Source: Planctomycetota bacterium
GTDB lineage: Bacteria > Planctomycetota > UBA1135 > UBA2386
Direction of reading: 5' to 3'
Assembly: GCA_020638655.1 (NCBI GenBank)
Contig: JACKIC010000006.1
Span: 110,001-174,000 of the forward strand
DNA: 64,000 nucleotides
In this document: piece after piece, positions 1 through 10,204 of the stretch
Layout of the letters: every line of letters starts with the position of its first letter
Position numbering within the stretch: the first letter of the stretch is position 1
Position numbers and translations under genes: made by a program
Notes under the pieces: model-generated
Databases searched by the model: none
What the model saw: the letters and a program-made list of their open reading frames with translations, nothing else
What the model was told of the DNA's origin: nothing

Positions 1-872
<872 letters not shown>

Positions 873-1033
873 CTCACTCTCACTCGATTCTTCGCGATCT
901 CTTTCCACCAACCCAATCTACATCTTCTCGTCGCGACGCGGCGTTGCGCCCTCCCCACGGATGGCGCGGCTGACGCTCGGCGCGACGGGGTGGCGTGCAC
1001 CGGCCTTCGCCGGTCCTGCGTCACCAAAGCGCC

Positions 1034-1141
1034 TCCCGGTGCCCATACCTGGCTGGAAATACCCGTTCCCTTTCCGAACACGGAAGTCAAGCAGCCAGGG
1101 CCAATGATAGTGCTATGCGCGAAAGTAGGTCAGTGCCGGGT
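1034..1141 (+). rRNA. 5S ribosomal RNA
   Basis: The sequence has the 5S core: a ccgaacacggaagt loop around 1074-1087 and a gcgaaagtaggtc stretch around 1119-1131. The ends were set by the terminal helix: cccggtgc from 1035 pairs with gtgccggg ending at 1140, allowing G-U pairs. At about 108 nt it is slightly shorter than the E. coli 5S (120 nt). The 160-base spacer after 23S shows no tRNA. Confidence 0.9.
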
Positions 1142-1149
1142 CATTCTTC

Positions 1150-1190
1150 AACGAGGTCCGTCTGCGAGAACATCGCGGTCGGACCTCGTT
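1150..1190 (+). terminator. Hairpin after the rRNA operon, probable terminator
   Basis: An exact 11-bp inverted repeat, aacgaggtccg at 1150-1160 and cggacctcgtt at 1180-1190, encloses a 19-nt loop nine bases after 5S. Only a weak T-rich stretch (ccttg) follows, so factor-independent termination is likely but not certain. It could also be an rRNA processing stem. Confidence 0.6.
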
Positions 1191-1228
1191 CCTTGTACGC
1201 TCCTTGATTCCATGCCCTGCACTGCACG

Positions 1229-2101
1229 ATGACCGTCGAGATCGCTCAGCTCTTCGGGAAGGGCGCCCCTGTGGTGTCCTTCGAGTTCTTTCCGCCGAAG
1301 ACGGAGGAGGGGGTGGAGACCCTCTACAGGACCGTCGAGGAGCTCCGTCCGTGTCGACCGTCCTTTGTCTCGGTCACCTACGGCGCCGGCGGCAGCACGC
1401 GCGACCGCACGCTGGAGCTCGTCGCGCGCATCCAGCGTGACCTGGGCATCGTCACCATGGCCCACCTGACCTGCGTGGGGAGCACCAAGGAGGAGATCGC
1501 GGAGGTCCTCCGCCGTCTTCACGACAGCGGCATTCGCAACATCCTGGCCCTCCGTGGCGACCCCCCGAAGGGGGAGTCCGTCTTCCAGGCGGTCGCCGGC
1601 GGTTTTCGTTACGCGACGGAGCTCGTCGATTTCATCAAGGCCTCCGGGCTGCCCTTCTGTGTGGGGGCGGCCTGCTACCCCGAGGGGCACGTGGAGACGC
1701 GGAACCTCGAGCAGGATCTCGGGCACCTGGTCACCAAGGTGAATGCGGGGGCGGACTTCCTGGTCTCGCAGTTGTTCTTCGACAACCAGGACTACTCGGC
1801 GTTCGTGCGGCGTGCCCGTTCCGCCGGTGTCGAGATCCCGATCGTGCCTGGTTTGATGCCGGTGACGAACGTCTCCCAGGTCGAGCGCTTCACGGGCATG
1901 TGCGGCGCCCGCATTCCGCAGGAACTGCACCGCCGCCTGCGCATCGTGCAGGCAGATCCGGCGGCCGTGGTCGCTACCGGGGTGCAGTGGTGCGTGGATC
2001 AGGGGCGGGCTCTGCTGGCTGCAGGGGCACCCGGTCTGCACTTCTATACGCTCAATCGCTCCTCGGCGACGCTCGCGGTGCACGCCGCGCTCGGCCTCTG
2101 A
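1229..2101 (+). CDS. metF: Methylenetetrahydrofolate reductase
   Basis: Encodes 290 aa, the usual length for bacterial MetF. The enzyme reduces 5,10-methylene-THF to 5-methyl-THF with FAD and NAD(P)H and supplies the methyl group for methionine synthesis in the cytosol. Visible family features are the N-terminal FEFFPPK motif near residue 12, a YGAGGSTRDRT segment near residue 50, ALRGDPP in the middle, and the C-terminal GAPGLHFYTLNRS signature of the TIM barrel. The ATG at 1229 has no clear ribosome-binding site, but it gives the normal N terminus. The gene stands alone downstream of rRNA and is convergent with the next gene. Confidence 0.96.
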   Translation: MTVEIAQLFGKGAPVVSFEFFPPKTEEGVETLYRTVEELRPCRPSFVSVTYGAGGSTRDRTLELVARIQRDLGIVTMAHLTCVGSTKEEIAEVLRRLHDSGIRNILALRGDPPKGESVFQAVAGGFRYATELVDFIKASGLPFCVGAACYPEGHVETRNLEQDLGHLVTKVNAGADFLVSQLFFDNQDYSAFVRRARSAGVEIPIVPGLMPVTNVSQVERFTGMCGARIPQELHRRLRIVQADPAAVVATGVQWCVDQGRALLAAGAPGLHFYTLNRSSATLAVHAALGL

Positions 2102-2111
2102 GGCAGCCCTT

Positions 2112-2133
2112 CGCCCGATCCTCGGGTCGGGCG
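2112..2133. terminator. Hairpin between convergent genes
   Basis: cgcccgatcc at 2112-2121 and gggtcgggcg at 2124-2133 form a near-perfect GC stem (one G-U pair) between metF and the convergent thioredoxin gene. There is no T-tract on either side. By position it is probably a shared bidirectional terminator. Confidence 0.5.
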
Positions 2134-2146
2134 GTGGCGGCGGCGC

Positions 2147-3352
2147 TCACCGCGCGGCGAGCGCCTTCTCGACCAGCGCCTTCACCTGGTCACGAGCCGA
2201 ATCGCTGCTGCCGACGACGCGTCCGAGCATCTTGCCGTCCTTGCCGACGACCATGACCGTCGGCACGACCGTCACCCCCAATTGCTGCTGCCACGCTTCG
2301 AGGGAGGTGAAGACGATCGGGTGATCGATCGCGAACGCCTTGGCGAAGCGCTCGTAGAGCGCGATCTCCGCGGCGCGATCGATCCCGTCCACGCTCTTGC
2401 CCCCGTGGGGCGTCGTCGCGCCGTCGGGGAAGTCCATGCCGCGACCGTAGAAGCGCGTCAGGGCGACCAACTCGACGTCTCCGCCGATCGTCGCGACGAG
2501 GTCGCTGAGCGGCTTCACCCCGGCCCGGCAGGGCGGGCACCACGAGGCGAGCAGATCGATGACCACGACCTTGCCCTGGAGGTCGGCGAGTCGGAACCCC
2601 GCTTTGCCGCCGACGACGTGTTCCGTCGGCACGGCCAGGGGCTCGAGGCTCGCGCTGGCGTCGCGGGCGGTCGCCGGTTTCGGGGTGTCGGCGGGCACCT
2701 CGGCGCGATCCTGCAACAACGAGGTGCGCGGCGCCACGACGTCCGACGCGGGGGGCGGCAGCTTCTCGCGCGGCGCGTAGATGGTCGCGAGCAGCTTGTC
2801 CTTGTCGGTGTCGCTGGCGAGCGAGCGCGCCAGGCCGCGCGCGATCGCGACGCGCACCGGCGCGGGGTCGTCGAGGCGGCCGATCACCTGCAAAGCGGCG
2901 TGACCGATCGTGCCCAGATCGCCGTACAACGCGGCCATCCGCTCGCTCCACCGGCACAGCTTCGTCAGGTCCGGAGCCGCCGCGCGGGCCTCACCCATCG
3001 CCGCAGCCATGTAGATGCGGCCAGCCATGGTCGCGTGTTCGCGATTGTGGATGACCTCGAACCTGGCGAAGAACTCGTCGAGCGCCGCGGCGCCGCCGCC
3101 GACGTCGCGACGAAAGTAGCAGCCGAGCGCCTTGGCGTAGCTCAGCGGGCCCAGGTCTTCGCCCTCGTGGCGCGCGAGGAAGTCCGCGAGCTTCTTCTTC
3201 TGCGCTTCGGAGATCAGCGTGCCTTCGGGCCGCTCGAACATCGTGTCCAGCTCCTGCCTGGCCGTCGCCAGGTCGTTCTGGGCAACGGCGGGCGAGGTCC
3301 AGGCGAGGACCGCGAGACCCAGGAGCACGAAGGGATGGGAGCGCATGTGCAT
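2147..3352 (-). CDS. Secreted TlpA-like thioredoxin-fold protein
   Basis: A 401-aa protein with a signal peptide (hydrophobic stretch residues 8-22, cleavage near AVAQ). A helical N-terminal region of about 200 residues has no recognised family. The C-terminal thioredoxin-fold domain carries the redox motif WCPPC at 271-275, within a typical VVVIDLLASWCPPC strand-turn. A cis-proline region (TVVPTVMVVG) is visible near residue 370. TlpA/ResA-type proteins act outside the cytoplasmic membrane as thiol-disulfide reductases, often for cytochrome c or cell-envelope proteins; the partner here is unknown. A second ATG at 3346 is equally possible as start. The gene lies just downstream of recD2 on the same strand, with 35 bases between them. 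Confidence 0.85.
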   Translation of the reverse strand: MHMRSHPFVLLGLAVLAWTSPAVAQNDLATARQELDTMFERPEGTLISEAQKKKLADFLARHEGEDLGPLSYAKALGCYFRRDVGGGAAALDEFFARFEVIHNREHATMAGRIYMAAAMGEARAAAPDLTKLCRWSERMAALYGDLGTIGHAALQVIGRLDDPAPVRVAIARGLARSLASDTDKDKLLATIYAPREKLPPPASDVVAPRTSLLQDRAEVPADTPKPATARDASASLEPLAVPTEHVVGGKAGFRLADLQGKVVVIDLLASWCPPCRAGVKPLSDLVATIGGDVELVALTRFYGRGMDFPDGATTPHGGKSVDGIDRAAEIALYERFAKAFAIDHPIVFTSLEAWQQQLGVTVVPTVMVVGKDGKMLGRVVGSSDSARDQVKALVEKALAAR

Positions 3353-3387
3353 GGCCGCACATGCTAGGCGCGGCGCCGGTGCGCCCG

Positions 3388-5643
3388 CTACTCGTCGATG
3401 CCGACTTCGTCCTCGGCGAGATGTGCCAGGGTGTCGTCGCCGCGATTGCGCAGCAGATCGCGCAGTCGCTCGGTCAGGCCCGAGTAACGCTGTCCGTCCT
3501 CGTGGTTCTCGACGGCCATCTGCAGCGCCTTGGTCGAGCCGACCAGGACCACGAGCTTGCGTCCGCGGGTCACCGCCGTGTAGAGCACCGAACGCCGCAG
3601 CATCAGGAAGTGGTCCGTGGTCACCGGCACGATCACCGCCGGGTACTCGCTGCCCTGCGAGCGGTGCACGGAGATCGCGTAGGCCGGCACCAGGTCGCCG
3701 AGGTCCTCGAAGCGATACTCCTGGTCGCGCTCGGCGAAGCGCACGTAGAGCTTCGCCGAGCCCGTGTCGATGTAGCTGACCCTGCCGACGTCGCCGTTGT
3801 AGACCTCGCGGTCGTAGTCGTTGCGGACCTGCATCACCTTGTCGCCGATGCGGAAGAACTTGCCGCCGCGCTCGACCTCGATCTGGCCTGGGTTGAGCAG
3901 GTCCTGCAGGTCGCGGTTGAGCGTGTCTGCGCCGGCTTCGCCGCGATACATCGGGCACAGCACCTGCACGTCGTTGATCGGGTCGAGGCCGAACTTGCGC
4001 GGGATGCGCTGGGTGATCAGCTCGCGGATCAGCAGGCGCGCGTGCGCGGCGTTCTTGGCCTCGACGAAGAAGAAGTCCGAGCCCTCGCCGCCGCTGGCCG
4101 GCACCTCCCCCTGCAGCATGCCGTGCGCGACCCGCACGATGTCCGACCCGCGCTGTTGCCTGAAGATCTGCGTCAGCGCGGTGGTCGCGACGCGACCGCT
4201 GGCGATCACGTCGGCGAGTACGTTGCCCGGGCCGACCGACGGCAGCTGGTTGCGGTCGCCGACCAGCACCAGCGTCATCGTCTTCGGCACGGCGCGGAAC
4301 AGCGCGTAGGCCAGCTGCACGTCGAGCATCGAGGTCTCGTCGACGACCAGCATGTCGCCTTCGAGCGGGTTCTCGGCGTTGCGCGCGAACTTGCCGGCGC
4401 CCGGCGTGAACTCGAGCAGCCGATGCAGCGTCGACGCGGCGTGGCCGGTGGACTCCTCGAGCCGCTTGGCGGCGCGTCCGGTCGGCGCGGCGAGCAGCAG
4501 GGTCAGTTGCTTCTGGCGCAGGATCTCGGCGAGGGCCCGCACGATCGTGGTCTTGCCGACGCCGGGGCCACCGGTCACGACCGAGACGGGCTCGCGCAAC
4601 GCCTTCTCGAGCGCCTCGCGCTGGCCGCTCGGCAGGTCCATGCCCGAACGCTCCTCGAACCAGCGCACGGCGGCTTCGGCGCGCACCGGCAGCAGGCGCC
4701 GGTCGCCGCCGAGCAGCCCGTGCAGCGCGCGCGCCACGCCGTCTTCGGCGAGCGCCAGCGTGGTGGGGTAGACGATCGGCGCCGGATCGTCGTGGAGCAG
4801 CGCCGGGCCCGGCGGCATCTGTCGCACGATGCGACCGGTCTTGGCGAGTTCGGGAACGCGCGCCACGAGGCCCTCTTCGCCGCAGCTCAGCAGGTCGGCC
4901 GTGCGCCGCACGAGCTCGGCCTCGGGCACGTAGCAATGTCCCTCCTTGGCGGACTGCCCCAGGCAGAACTCGAGCGCGGCATCGAGCCGCTCGGGTGCCT
5001 CCGGGGCGATGCCCATTTGCCCGGCGAGGCGGTCGGCGATGCGGAAACCGATGCCGACCACGTCGTCGGCCAGGCGGTAGGGGTTGGCCTGGATCAGCGC
5101 CGAGGCCTTCGCGCCGTAGCGGCGCACGATGCGAGCCGCCATGCCCGGCCCCAGGCCGTGGGTGCGCAAGAACACCAACACGTTCTGCAGGTCCTTCTGG
5201 GCGGCGATCGCGGTGCGCAGCTCCTCGATCTTGCGCGGCCCCAGCCCCTTGATGCCGCGGAGCTTCTGCGGCTCCTCCTCGATGATGCGCAGGGTCTGGG
5301 CGCCGAGCGCGCGCACGATGTTCCTGGCGGTCGCGGGGCCGATGCCCTTGACCAGTCCCGACGCCAGGTAGGCCTCGATGCCCTCGGCGGTGGCCGGCGC
5401 GATCGGCTCGAAGGTCTCGACCTTGATCTGCGGGCCGAAGCGGGGGTGTTCGGCTTCCTTGCCCTTGACCGTAAGTCTCTGGTGCTCGCTGAGTTGAGCC
5501 AGTGGCCCGACCAGTGTGACCTGCCGTCCCGAATCGTCCTCGCGCAGTCGCACCACGGCCCACCCGGTATCCGGGTTGCGGAACGTGAAGCGCTCGATCG
5601 TGCCCTGCACGGTCACGTCACGTTCGGTCGGCGGTTCGGACAT
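3388..5643 (-). CDS. recD2: ATP-dependent DNA helicase RecD2
   Basis: Read as 751 aa from the ATG at 5643 (MSEPPTER), a normal size for RecD2, a 5'-to-3' SF1B helicase that works apart from RecBC in DNA repair. An N-terminal OB-like region precedes helix-hairpin-helix repeats at about 98-145 (GIGPATA, GIKGLGPRKI). Walker A is GGPGVGKTT near 358-366, Walker B with VVDETSM is near 420, and a motif YAISVHRSQGSEYPAV lies in the C-terminal part. Longer in-frame starts at 5670 and 5742 exist, but they add residues with no family likeness and have no better ribosome-binding site. It is divergent from rpsU. Confidence 0.92.
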   Translation of the reverse strand: MSEPPTERDVTVQGTIERFTFRNPDTGWAVVRLREDDSGRQVTLVGPLAQLSEHQRLTVKGKEAEHPRFGPQIKVETFEPIAPATAEGIEAYLASGLVKGIGPATARNIVRALGAQTLRIIEEEPQKLRGIKGLGPRKIEELRTAIAAQKDLQNVLVFLRTHGLGPGMAARIVRRYGAKASALIQANPYRLADDVVGIGFRIADRLAGQMGIAPEAPERLDAALEFCLGQSAKEGHCYVPEAELVRRTADLLSCGEEGLVARVPELAKTGRIVRQMPPGPALLHDDPAPIVYPTTLALAEDGVARALHGLLGGDRRLLPVRAEAAVRWFEERSGMDLPSGQREALEKALREPVSVVTGGPGVGKTTIVRALAEILRQKQLTLLLAAPTGRAAKRLEESTGHAASTLHRLLEFTPGAGKFARNAENPLEGDMLVVDETSMLDVQLAYALFRAVPKTMTLVLVGDRNQLPSVGPGNVLADVIASGRVATTALTQIFRQQRGSDIVRVAHGMLQGEVPASGGEGSDFFFVEAKNAAHARLLIRELITQRIPRKFGLDPINDVQVLCPMYRGEAGADTLNRDLQDLLNPGQIEVERGGKFFRIGDKVMQVRNDYDREVYNGDVGRVSYIDTGSAKLYVRFAERDQEYRFEDLGDLVPAYAISVHRSQGSEYPAVIVPVTTDHFLMLRRSVLYTAVTRGRKLVVLVGSTKALQMAVENHEDGQRYSGLTERLRDLLRNRGDDTLAHLAEDEVGIDE

Positions 5644-5862
5644 CGTCACGGAAGGGGGGATTTCGGGCATTGCCCCGGCAACAGGATTCGCTATCGTGCC
5701 TCCCCCTTTCGTCGGCAGGGTGCCGCAGCATACGTGCGTCATCCGGCTCGTGCCAATCGGCGCAACGGCGAGGGGCGGCAGTGACGCGCGCCTGTTCGGC
5801 GCGCTCCCAACTCTGTCGCAGACTCAGATCCGACGACAACTTCCGCCGATCCAAGCCGCCAC

Positions 5863-6186
5863 ATGATTCGCGTCCAGGTCCGTCCGAACGAGCCGCTCGA
5901 GGCTGCACTGCGCCGGTTCAAGCGCCAGTGCAACTACGCCGGCATCTTCCGCCTCGCCAAGAAGCACGCCTACCACGAGAAGTCGAGCGACAAGCGTCGG
6001 CGCGAGGAGCGGGAGCGCATCCGCAACATCATGATGGCGGAACGCAAGCGCTCGGGTTCGAGCTCGGGCCGCACCAACAGCAAGAAGCGTCGTGGCCGTC
6101 CGGGTCGCCCGAACGATCGCCGCAACGATCAGCCGGACTTCGATCCGTTGACCGCGGACACGACGATCCAGAAGCCTGGGGAGTAG
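5863..6186 (+). CDS. rpsU: Small-subunit ribosomal protein bS21, C-terminally extended
   Basis: The first 60 residues match bS21: the IRVQVRPNEPLEAALRRFKR start, the KKHAYHEKSSDKRRRE basic region, and a positively charged helix. bS21 binds the 30S platform near the anti-Shine-Dalgarno helix and helps initiation. The protein is 107 aa, against about 60-70 aa in most bacteria. The extra tail is Arg/Lys/Ser-rich (KKRRGRPGRP, resembling an AT-hook) and ends in an acidic segment. A hairpin follows at 6236-6254. Confidence 0.92.
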   Translation: MIRVQVRPNEPLEAALRRFKRQCNYAGIFRLAKKHAYHEKSSDKRRREERERIRNIMMAERKRSGSSSGRTNSKKRRGRPGRPNDRRNDQPDFDPLTADTTIQKPGE

Positions 6187-6235
6187 TCCCCTTCGCGGCG
6201 CACCGCGCGGGTTCGCGCGCGCCGCTCGGGTCCGA

Positions 6236-6260
6236 GGCACGCTCAGCGCGTGCCCTTTGT
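6236..6260 (+). terminator. Terminator-like hairpin after rpsU
   Basis: ggcacgc at 6236-6242 and gcgtgcc at 6248-6254 form a perfect 7-bp stem with a 5-nt loop, followed by ctttgt. It sits 50 bases after rpsU and before the pseudouridine synthase, so it may reduce read-through between them. Confidence 0.5.
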
Positions 6261-6293
6261 GGTGGGCCCCCGAGGCCGACCCTGTGAGGTTGC

Positions 6294-7295
<1,002 letters not shown>

Positions 7296-7298
<3 letters not shown>

Positions 7299-7322
7299 CT
7301 GCCGGCGCGGCGGCCGGCGTCA
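7296..7322. terminator. Hairpin containing both convergent stop codons
   Basis: tgac (7296-7299), a bulged t, and gccggc (7301-7306) pair with gccggc (7313-7318) and gtca (7319-7322) around a 6-nt loop. The left arm holds the TGA of the pseudouridine synthase gene. The right arm holds the stop of the minus-strand small gene. The layout fits a compact bidirectional terminator. Confidence 0.5.
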
Positions 7323-7541
7323 CACGCGCAGCTTGTAGGGCATCACCAACCGGTAGAGGTCGGTGTGGCGCAGCGGGTCGGGGCTGAGGTCCGCTTCTGC
7401 ATCCGTCGTCTGCAGCTCATGGCTGCGGACACCCTCCCTACGGGTGCATCCGGCTTGCAGCTCCGCCTGCGGTGCGACGCCCTCGTTCCAGGTCGGCGAT
7501 GGGAGGCCGTTCCTCCGCTCTACCGTGGTCTTGGTGTCCAT
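7320..7541 (-). CDS. Small hypothetical protein (73 aa)
   Basis: No family recognised. The case for a real gene rests on three points. A strong ribosome-binding site (gaggag, 8 bases before the ATG at 7541) is present. The stop codon is embedded in the hairpin shared with the convergent gene. The next minus-strand gene upstream begins only 70 bases away. The protein is hydrophilic, has no membrane segment or signal peptide, and ends in a basic MPYKLRV tail after a DPLRHTDLYRL stretch. It could be a conserved lineage-specific protein or a regulator. Confidence 0.5.
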   Translation of the reverse strand: MDTKTTVERRNGLPSPTWNEGVAPQAELQAGCTRREGVRSHELQTTDAEADLSPDPLRHTDLYRLVMPYKLRV

Positions 7542-7609
7542 TGGCGCACTCCTCGGTGGCGAACCTCCCCACCGTAGGGACCCGGCCCCCAGCCTGCAAT
7601 GGCCTGCCC

Positions 7610-9271
7610 TCAGGCGGCGAACATGCTGCCGACCAGGGCCGGCACCACGCTGACCGCCAGATAGAGCACACAGATCGCGCGCAGCTCGCGGCCCAGGGTG
7701 GCGTCGGGCGCCGCCACTTCGGGCCGATCCCGCTGCGGTTTCATGGCTTGCACCGCTGTCGTGGGCGCCGGGCCGAACTGTACGGCGAGGGCCTGGGCCC
7801 CTTCCGGGCGGGGCAGGCGCCGCAGGCTGAGCACGGCCAGGGCGACGGTGATCCCCGCCACCAGCCAGCGGCCCGGCCCCGGCAGCACCGCGGCGAACAC
7901 GGTCCCGGCCCCGCCGAGCAGCATCGCCGCCGTGAACAGTCCGCCCAGGTCGGTTGCGCCGTCGGCCTCGCTGCCGCGCGAGAACGGCACCGCGTCGAGG
8001 GCGCGCAGCATCGGCTTGCTTGCCAGCACCGCGAGGCCCGCGGCGAACAGCGCCGCCGAGGCCGTGTCGAGCGGTGCCTTGCTCGTGCTGACCGCCAGGA
8101 TCATCGCGACCGCGTGCACCGGCAGCAGCACGTGGGTGACCAGCGCCCGCCAGGTGGCGTCCCGCACCAGGGCCAGGGGCAGGCCGGGGCCGTGCGCGAA
8201 GATCCACTCGGTGTCGCTCTGCTCGGCGCGCGGCAGGAACGCGATCACGAACGGCAGGTAGATCGCCGGCAGCTGCAGCAGCAGGCTGACGAAGATCAGG
8301 TTGGGGTCCTCGGCGCCGCCGCGCATGGTCAAGAACACCATGCCGGCCGGCAGACCGAGCAGCGGCAGCACGCGCGAGCGGAAGCCGGCGCTGCGCCACA
8401 TCGAGATCGCCACGAACTCGGCGATCGCCAGGCGCGGTCCGCGGCCCGCCAGTCGACGCAGCAACAGGGTCAGCGGGCCGATGCGCCCGATGCGCACGGT
8501 GTCGGCGGCGTCGCCGCGTTCCAGCGCGATGCGCAGCAGCAGCAGCGCCGCCGCGGCAGCAGCGAGCGGGCCCAGGCGCCACAGCTCGCCCGCCGGGTCG
8601 TAGAGCACCTTCGCCAGCTGGTAGGGGGGCAGCAGCTGGGCGCCGACGCGGCCGATCGGCAGGTTGTCGGCGGTGCCGTCGAGGGCGCGCAAACCGAGCG
8701 CGAACAGCACCAGGCCGCCCGCGAGCAGCGCCGCCTTGCCGGTGCCCGCGAGCAGCGCTGCGCGCACCGGACCGACGAGGCGGTCGAGCGCCCGCAGCAC
8801 GACGCCGAGCACGGCGCTGGCCAGGGCGCTGCAGGCGCACGCGGCGGCGACGTAGGCCGGGATCACGACGGCGTTGCCGCGCAGGAACGCGAGCAGGATC
8901 GCCGGCGGCAGGGCCATGCCGATCGTCACGAGGCCTACGTAGAACGCGGCGTGGCCGGCGCGCGCCGCGACCAGCTGGCTGGCCCGGATCGGCGCGGTGC
9001 CGAGCAGCATGCGGTCGGCGCGCTGGCGCTGGCGGTGTTCCTGATCGGAGAGCACGCCGATCGCGACCAGCAGCGACGACAGGCACAGGTTGGCCGCGGC
9101 GAACGGCACGGGCGGGGTCTCGGGATACAGCAGCGCCGCGAACACGAACGCGAGGAACGACTGCGAGAAGATCGTCGTCGTCAGCGTGCTGCCGGCGCCG
9201 CCGGTGCTGCGGGCTTCGCCGAAGAAGTCGAGGACGAGCCAGGCGTGGATGAGGGCGCGGACCTTGCTCAT
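7610..9271 (-). CDS. Multi-pass membrane protein, ABC-2 permease-like
   Basis: 553 aa with roughly 12-14 hydrophobic segments spread along its length (for example residues 30-50, 60-75, 105-150, 170-190, 300-345). The architecture resembles ABC-2-type transporter permeases: two blocks of six helices separated by a basic loop. No ATPase subunit lies next to it, so its role as a transporter is an inference from topology. It has a C-terminal soluble stretch (about 470-515) before two final hydrophobic segments. It is divergent from the Nudix gene and upstream of the 73-aa gene, and could be co-transcribed with it. Confidence 0.6.
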   Translation of the reverse strand: MSKVRALIHAWLVLDFFGEARSTGGAGSTLTTTIFSQSFLAFVFAALLYPETPPVPFAAANLCLSSLLVAIGVLSDQEHRQRQRADRMLLGTAPIRASQLVAARAGHAAFYVGLVTIGMALPPAILLAFLRGNAVVIPAYVAAACACSALASAVLGVVLRALDRLVGPVRAALLAGTGKAALLAGGLVLFALGLRALDGTADNLPIGRVGAQLLPPYQLAKVLYDPAGELWRLGPLAAAAAALLLLRIALERGDAADTVRIGRIGPLTLLLRRLAGRGPRLAIAEFVAISMWRSAGFRSRVLPLLGLPAGMVFLTMRGGAEDPNLIFVSLLLQLPAIYLPFVIAFLPRAEQSDTEWIFAHGPGLPLALVRDATWRALVTHVLLPVHAVAMILAVSTSKAPLDTASAALFAAGLAVLASKPMLRALDAVPFSRGSEADGATDLGGLFTAAMLLGGAGTVFAAVLPGPGRWLVAGITVALAVLSLRRLPRPEGAQALAVQFGPAPTTAVQAMKPQRDRPEVAAPDATLGRELRAICVLYLAVSVVPALVGSMFAA

Positions 9272-9330
9272 GCGATCGACGCGCGACCATACTCGAACTG
9301 CGTCGGGCGACCGAGACGCCTCTTCGACTC

Positions 9331-10200
9331 GTGGTGGCGATGTGCTACATCCCGCGCATCGGCTACCTCGATCGCATCCTCGCCTGCCGCAACGCGGACC
9401 TGGGCAGCTTCGTGCCGTGGCGCGTCGCCGGGGCCGAGGTCGGCCGTGTGCATCGCGACCGGGTGCCGCGCCTGGCCGGCGTGCTCGAGCAAGAGGAAGG
9501 GGCCTGGTTGCTGCCCGGGCGCGACTTCGGCGAGCGCAGCCGCCACCTCGCGAGCCTGGTCGCGGAGTTGGCGGCGCAGGGCGAGATCCGGCCGCTGACC
9601 GGCGAGTTCTATCCGGTGGGTGCCCCCGGCGGCCCGCCGCTGCTGCAGGTCGACCGCGCCGCGGTGCCGTGGTTCGGCGTCGGCTCGTCCGGGGTGCATC
9701 TGAACGGTCACCTGTGGCGCGACGGGGTGCTGCACCTGTGGCTGGCCGAGCGCTCGCGCAGCAAGTCGACCTATCCCGGCCACCTCGACAACCTCGTCGC
9801 CGGCGGTCAGGCGATCGGCAGCTCGGCGCTGACGACGCTGGTCAAGGAGTGCGGCGAAGAGGCCGGCATCGCGCCGCAGCTCGCCGCGCAGGCCGAACCC
9901 AAGGCGCGCATCACCTACGTGCAGCAGGACGGGCTCGGGCTCAAGGCCGACACCTTGCAGTGCTTCGACCTGCAGTTGCCCGACGACTTCGAGCCGCGCG
10001 CCGTGGACGGCGAGGTCGAGTCCTTCCGCCTGCTGCCGGTCGGCGAGGTCGCGGCGTCGCTGCGCGGCGGCGACCGCTGGAAGCCCAACAGCGCCTTGGT
10101 CGTGCTCGACTTCCTGCTGCGCCACGGGGCGCTCGACGCCGAGCTGGACACCGCCGCCCGCAGCAGCCTGTGGCAAGCCCTGCACGGCCAGCTACCCTGA
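9331..10200 (+). CDS. Nudix hydrolase-like protein (DUF4743/TPK-associated type)
   Basis: 289 aa. An N-terminal domain of about 120 residues (VHRDRVPRLAG, FGERSRHL) resembles the DUF4743 region found beside Nudix domains in eukaryotic thiamin pyrophosphokinase-related proteins. A Nudix domain follows. The Nudix box near residue 165 reads GGQAIGSSALTTLVKECGEEAG. It keeps the KECGEEAG half that binds metal, but has serine where the first glutamate of the consensus stands. Starts GTG 9331 and ATG 9340 are both possible. The substrate is unknown; related proteins act on nucleoside-diphosphate or oxidised thiamin derivatives. The next gene begins 4 bases downstream. Confidence 0.75.
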   Translation: MVAMCYIPRIGYLDRILACRNADLGSFVPWRVAGAEVGRVHRDRVPRLAGVLEQEEGAWLLPGRDFGERSRHLASLVAELAAQGEIRPLTGEFYPVGAPGGPPLLQVDRAAVPWFGVGSSGVHLNGHLWRDGVLHLWLAERSRSKSTYPGHLDNLVAGGQAIGSSALTTLVKECGEEAGIAPQLAAQAEPKARITYVQQDGLGLKADTLQCFDLQLPDDFEPRAVDGEVESFRLLPVGEVAASLRGGDRWKPNSALVVLDFLLRHGALDAELDTAARSSLWQALHGQLP

Positions 10201-10204
10201 CGCC

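Noticed and set aside
873..1033. A tRNA in the 23S-5S spacer
   Set aside because: No cloverleaf or TTCGANNC arm could be found.
3361..5784. An 800-codon plus-strand frame opposite recD2
   Set aside because: It has no domain, biased composition, and the opposite strand encodes a complete helicase.
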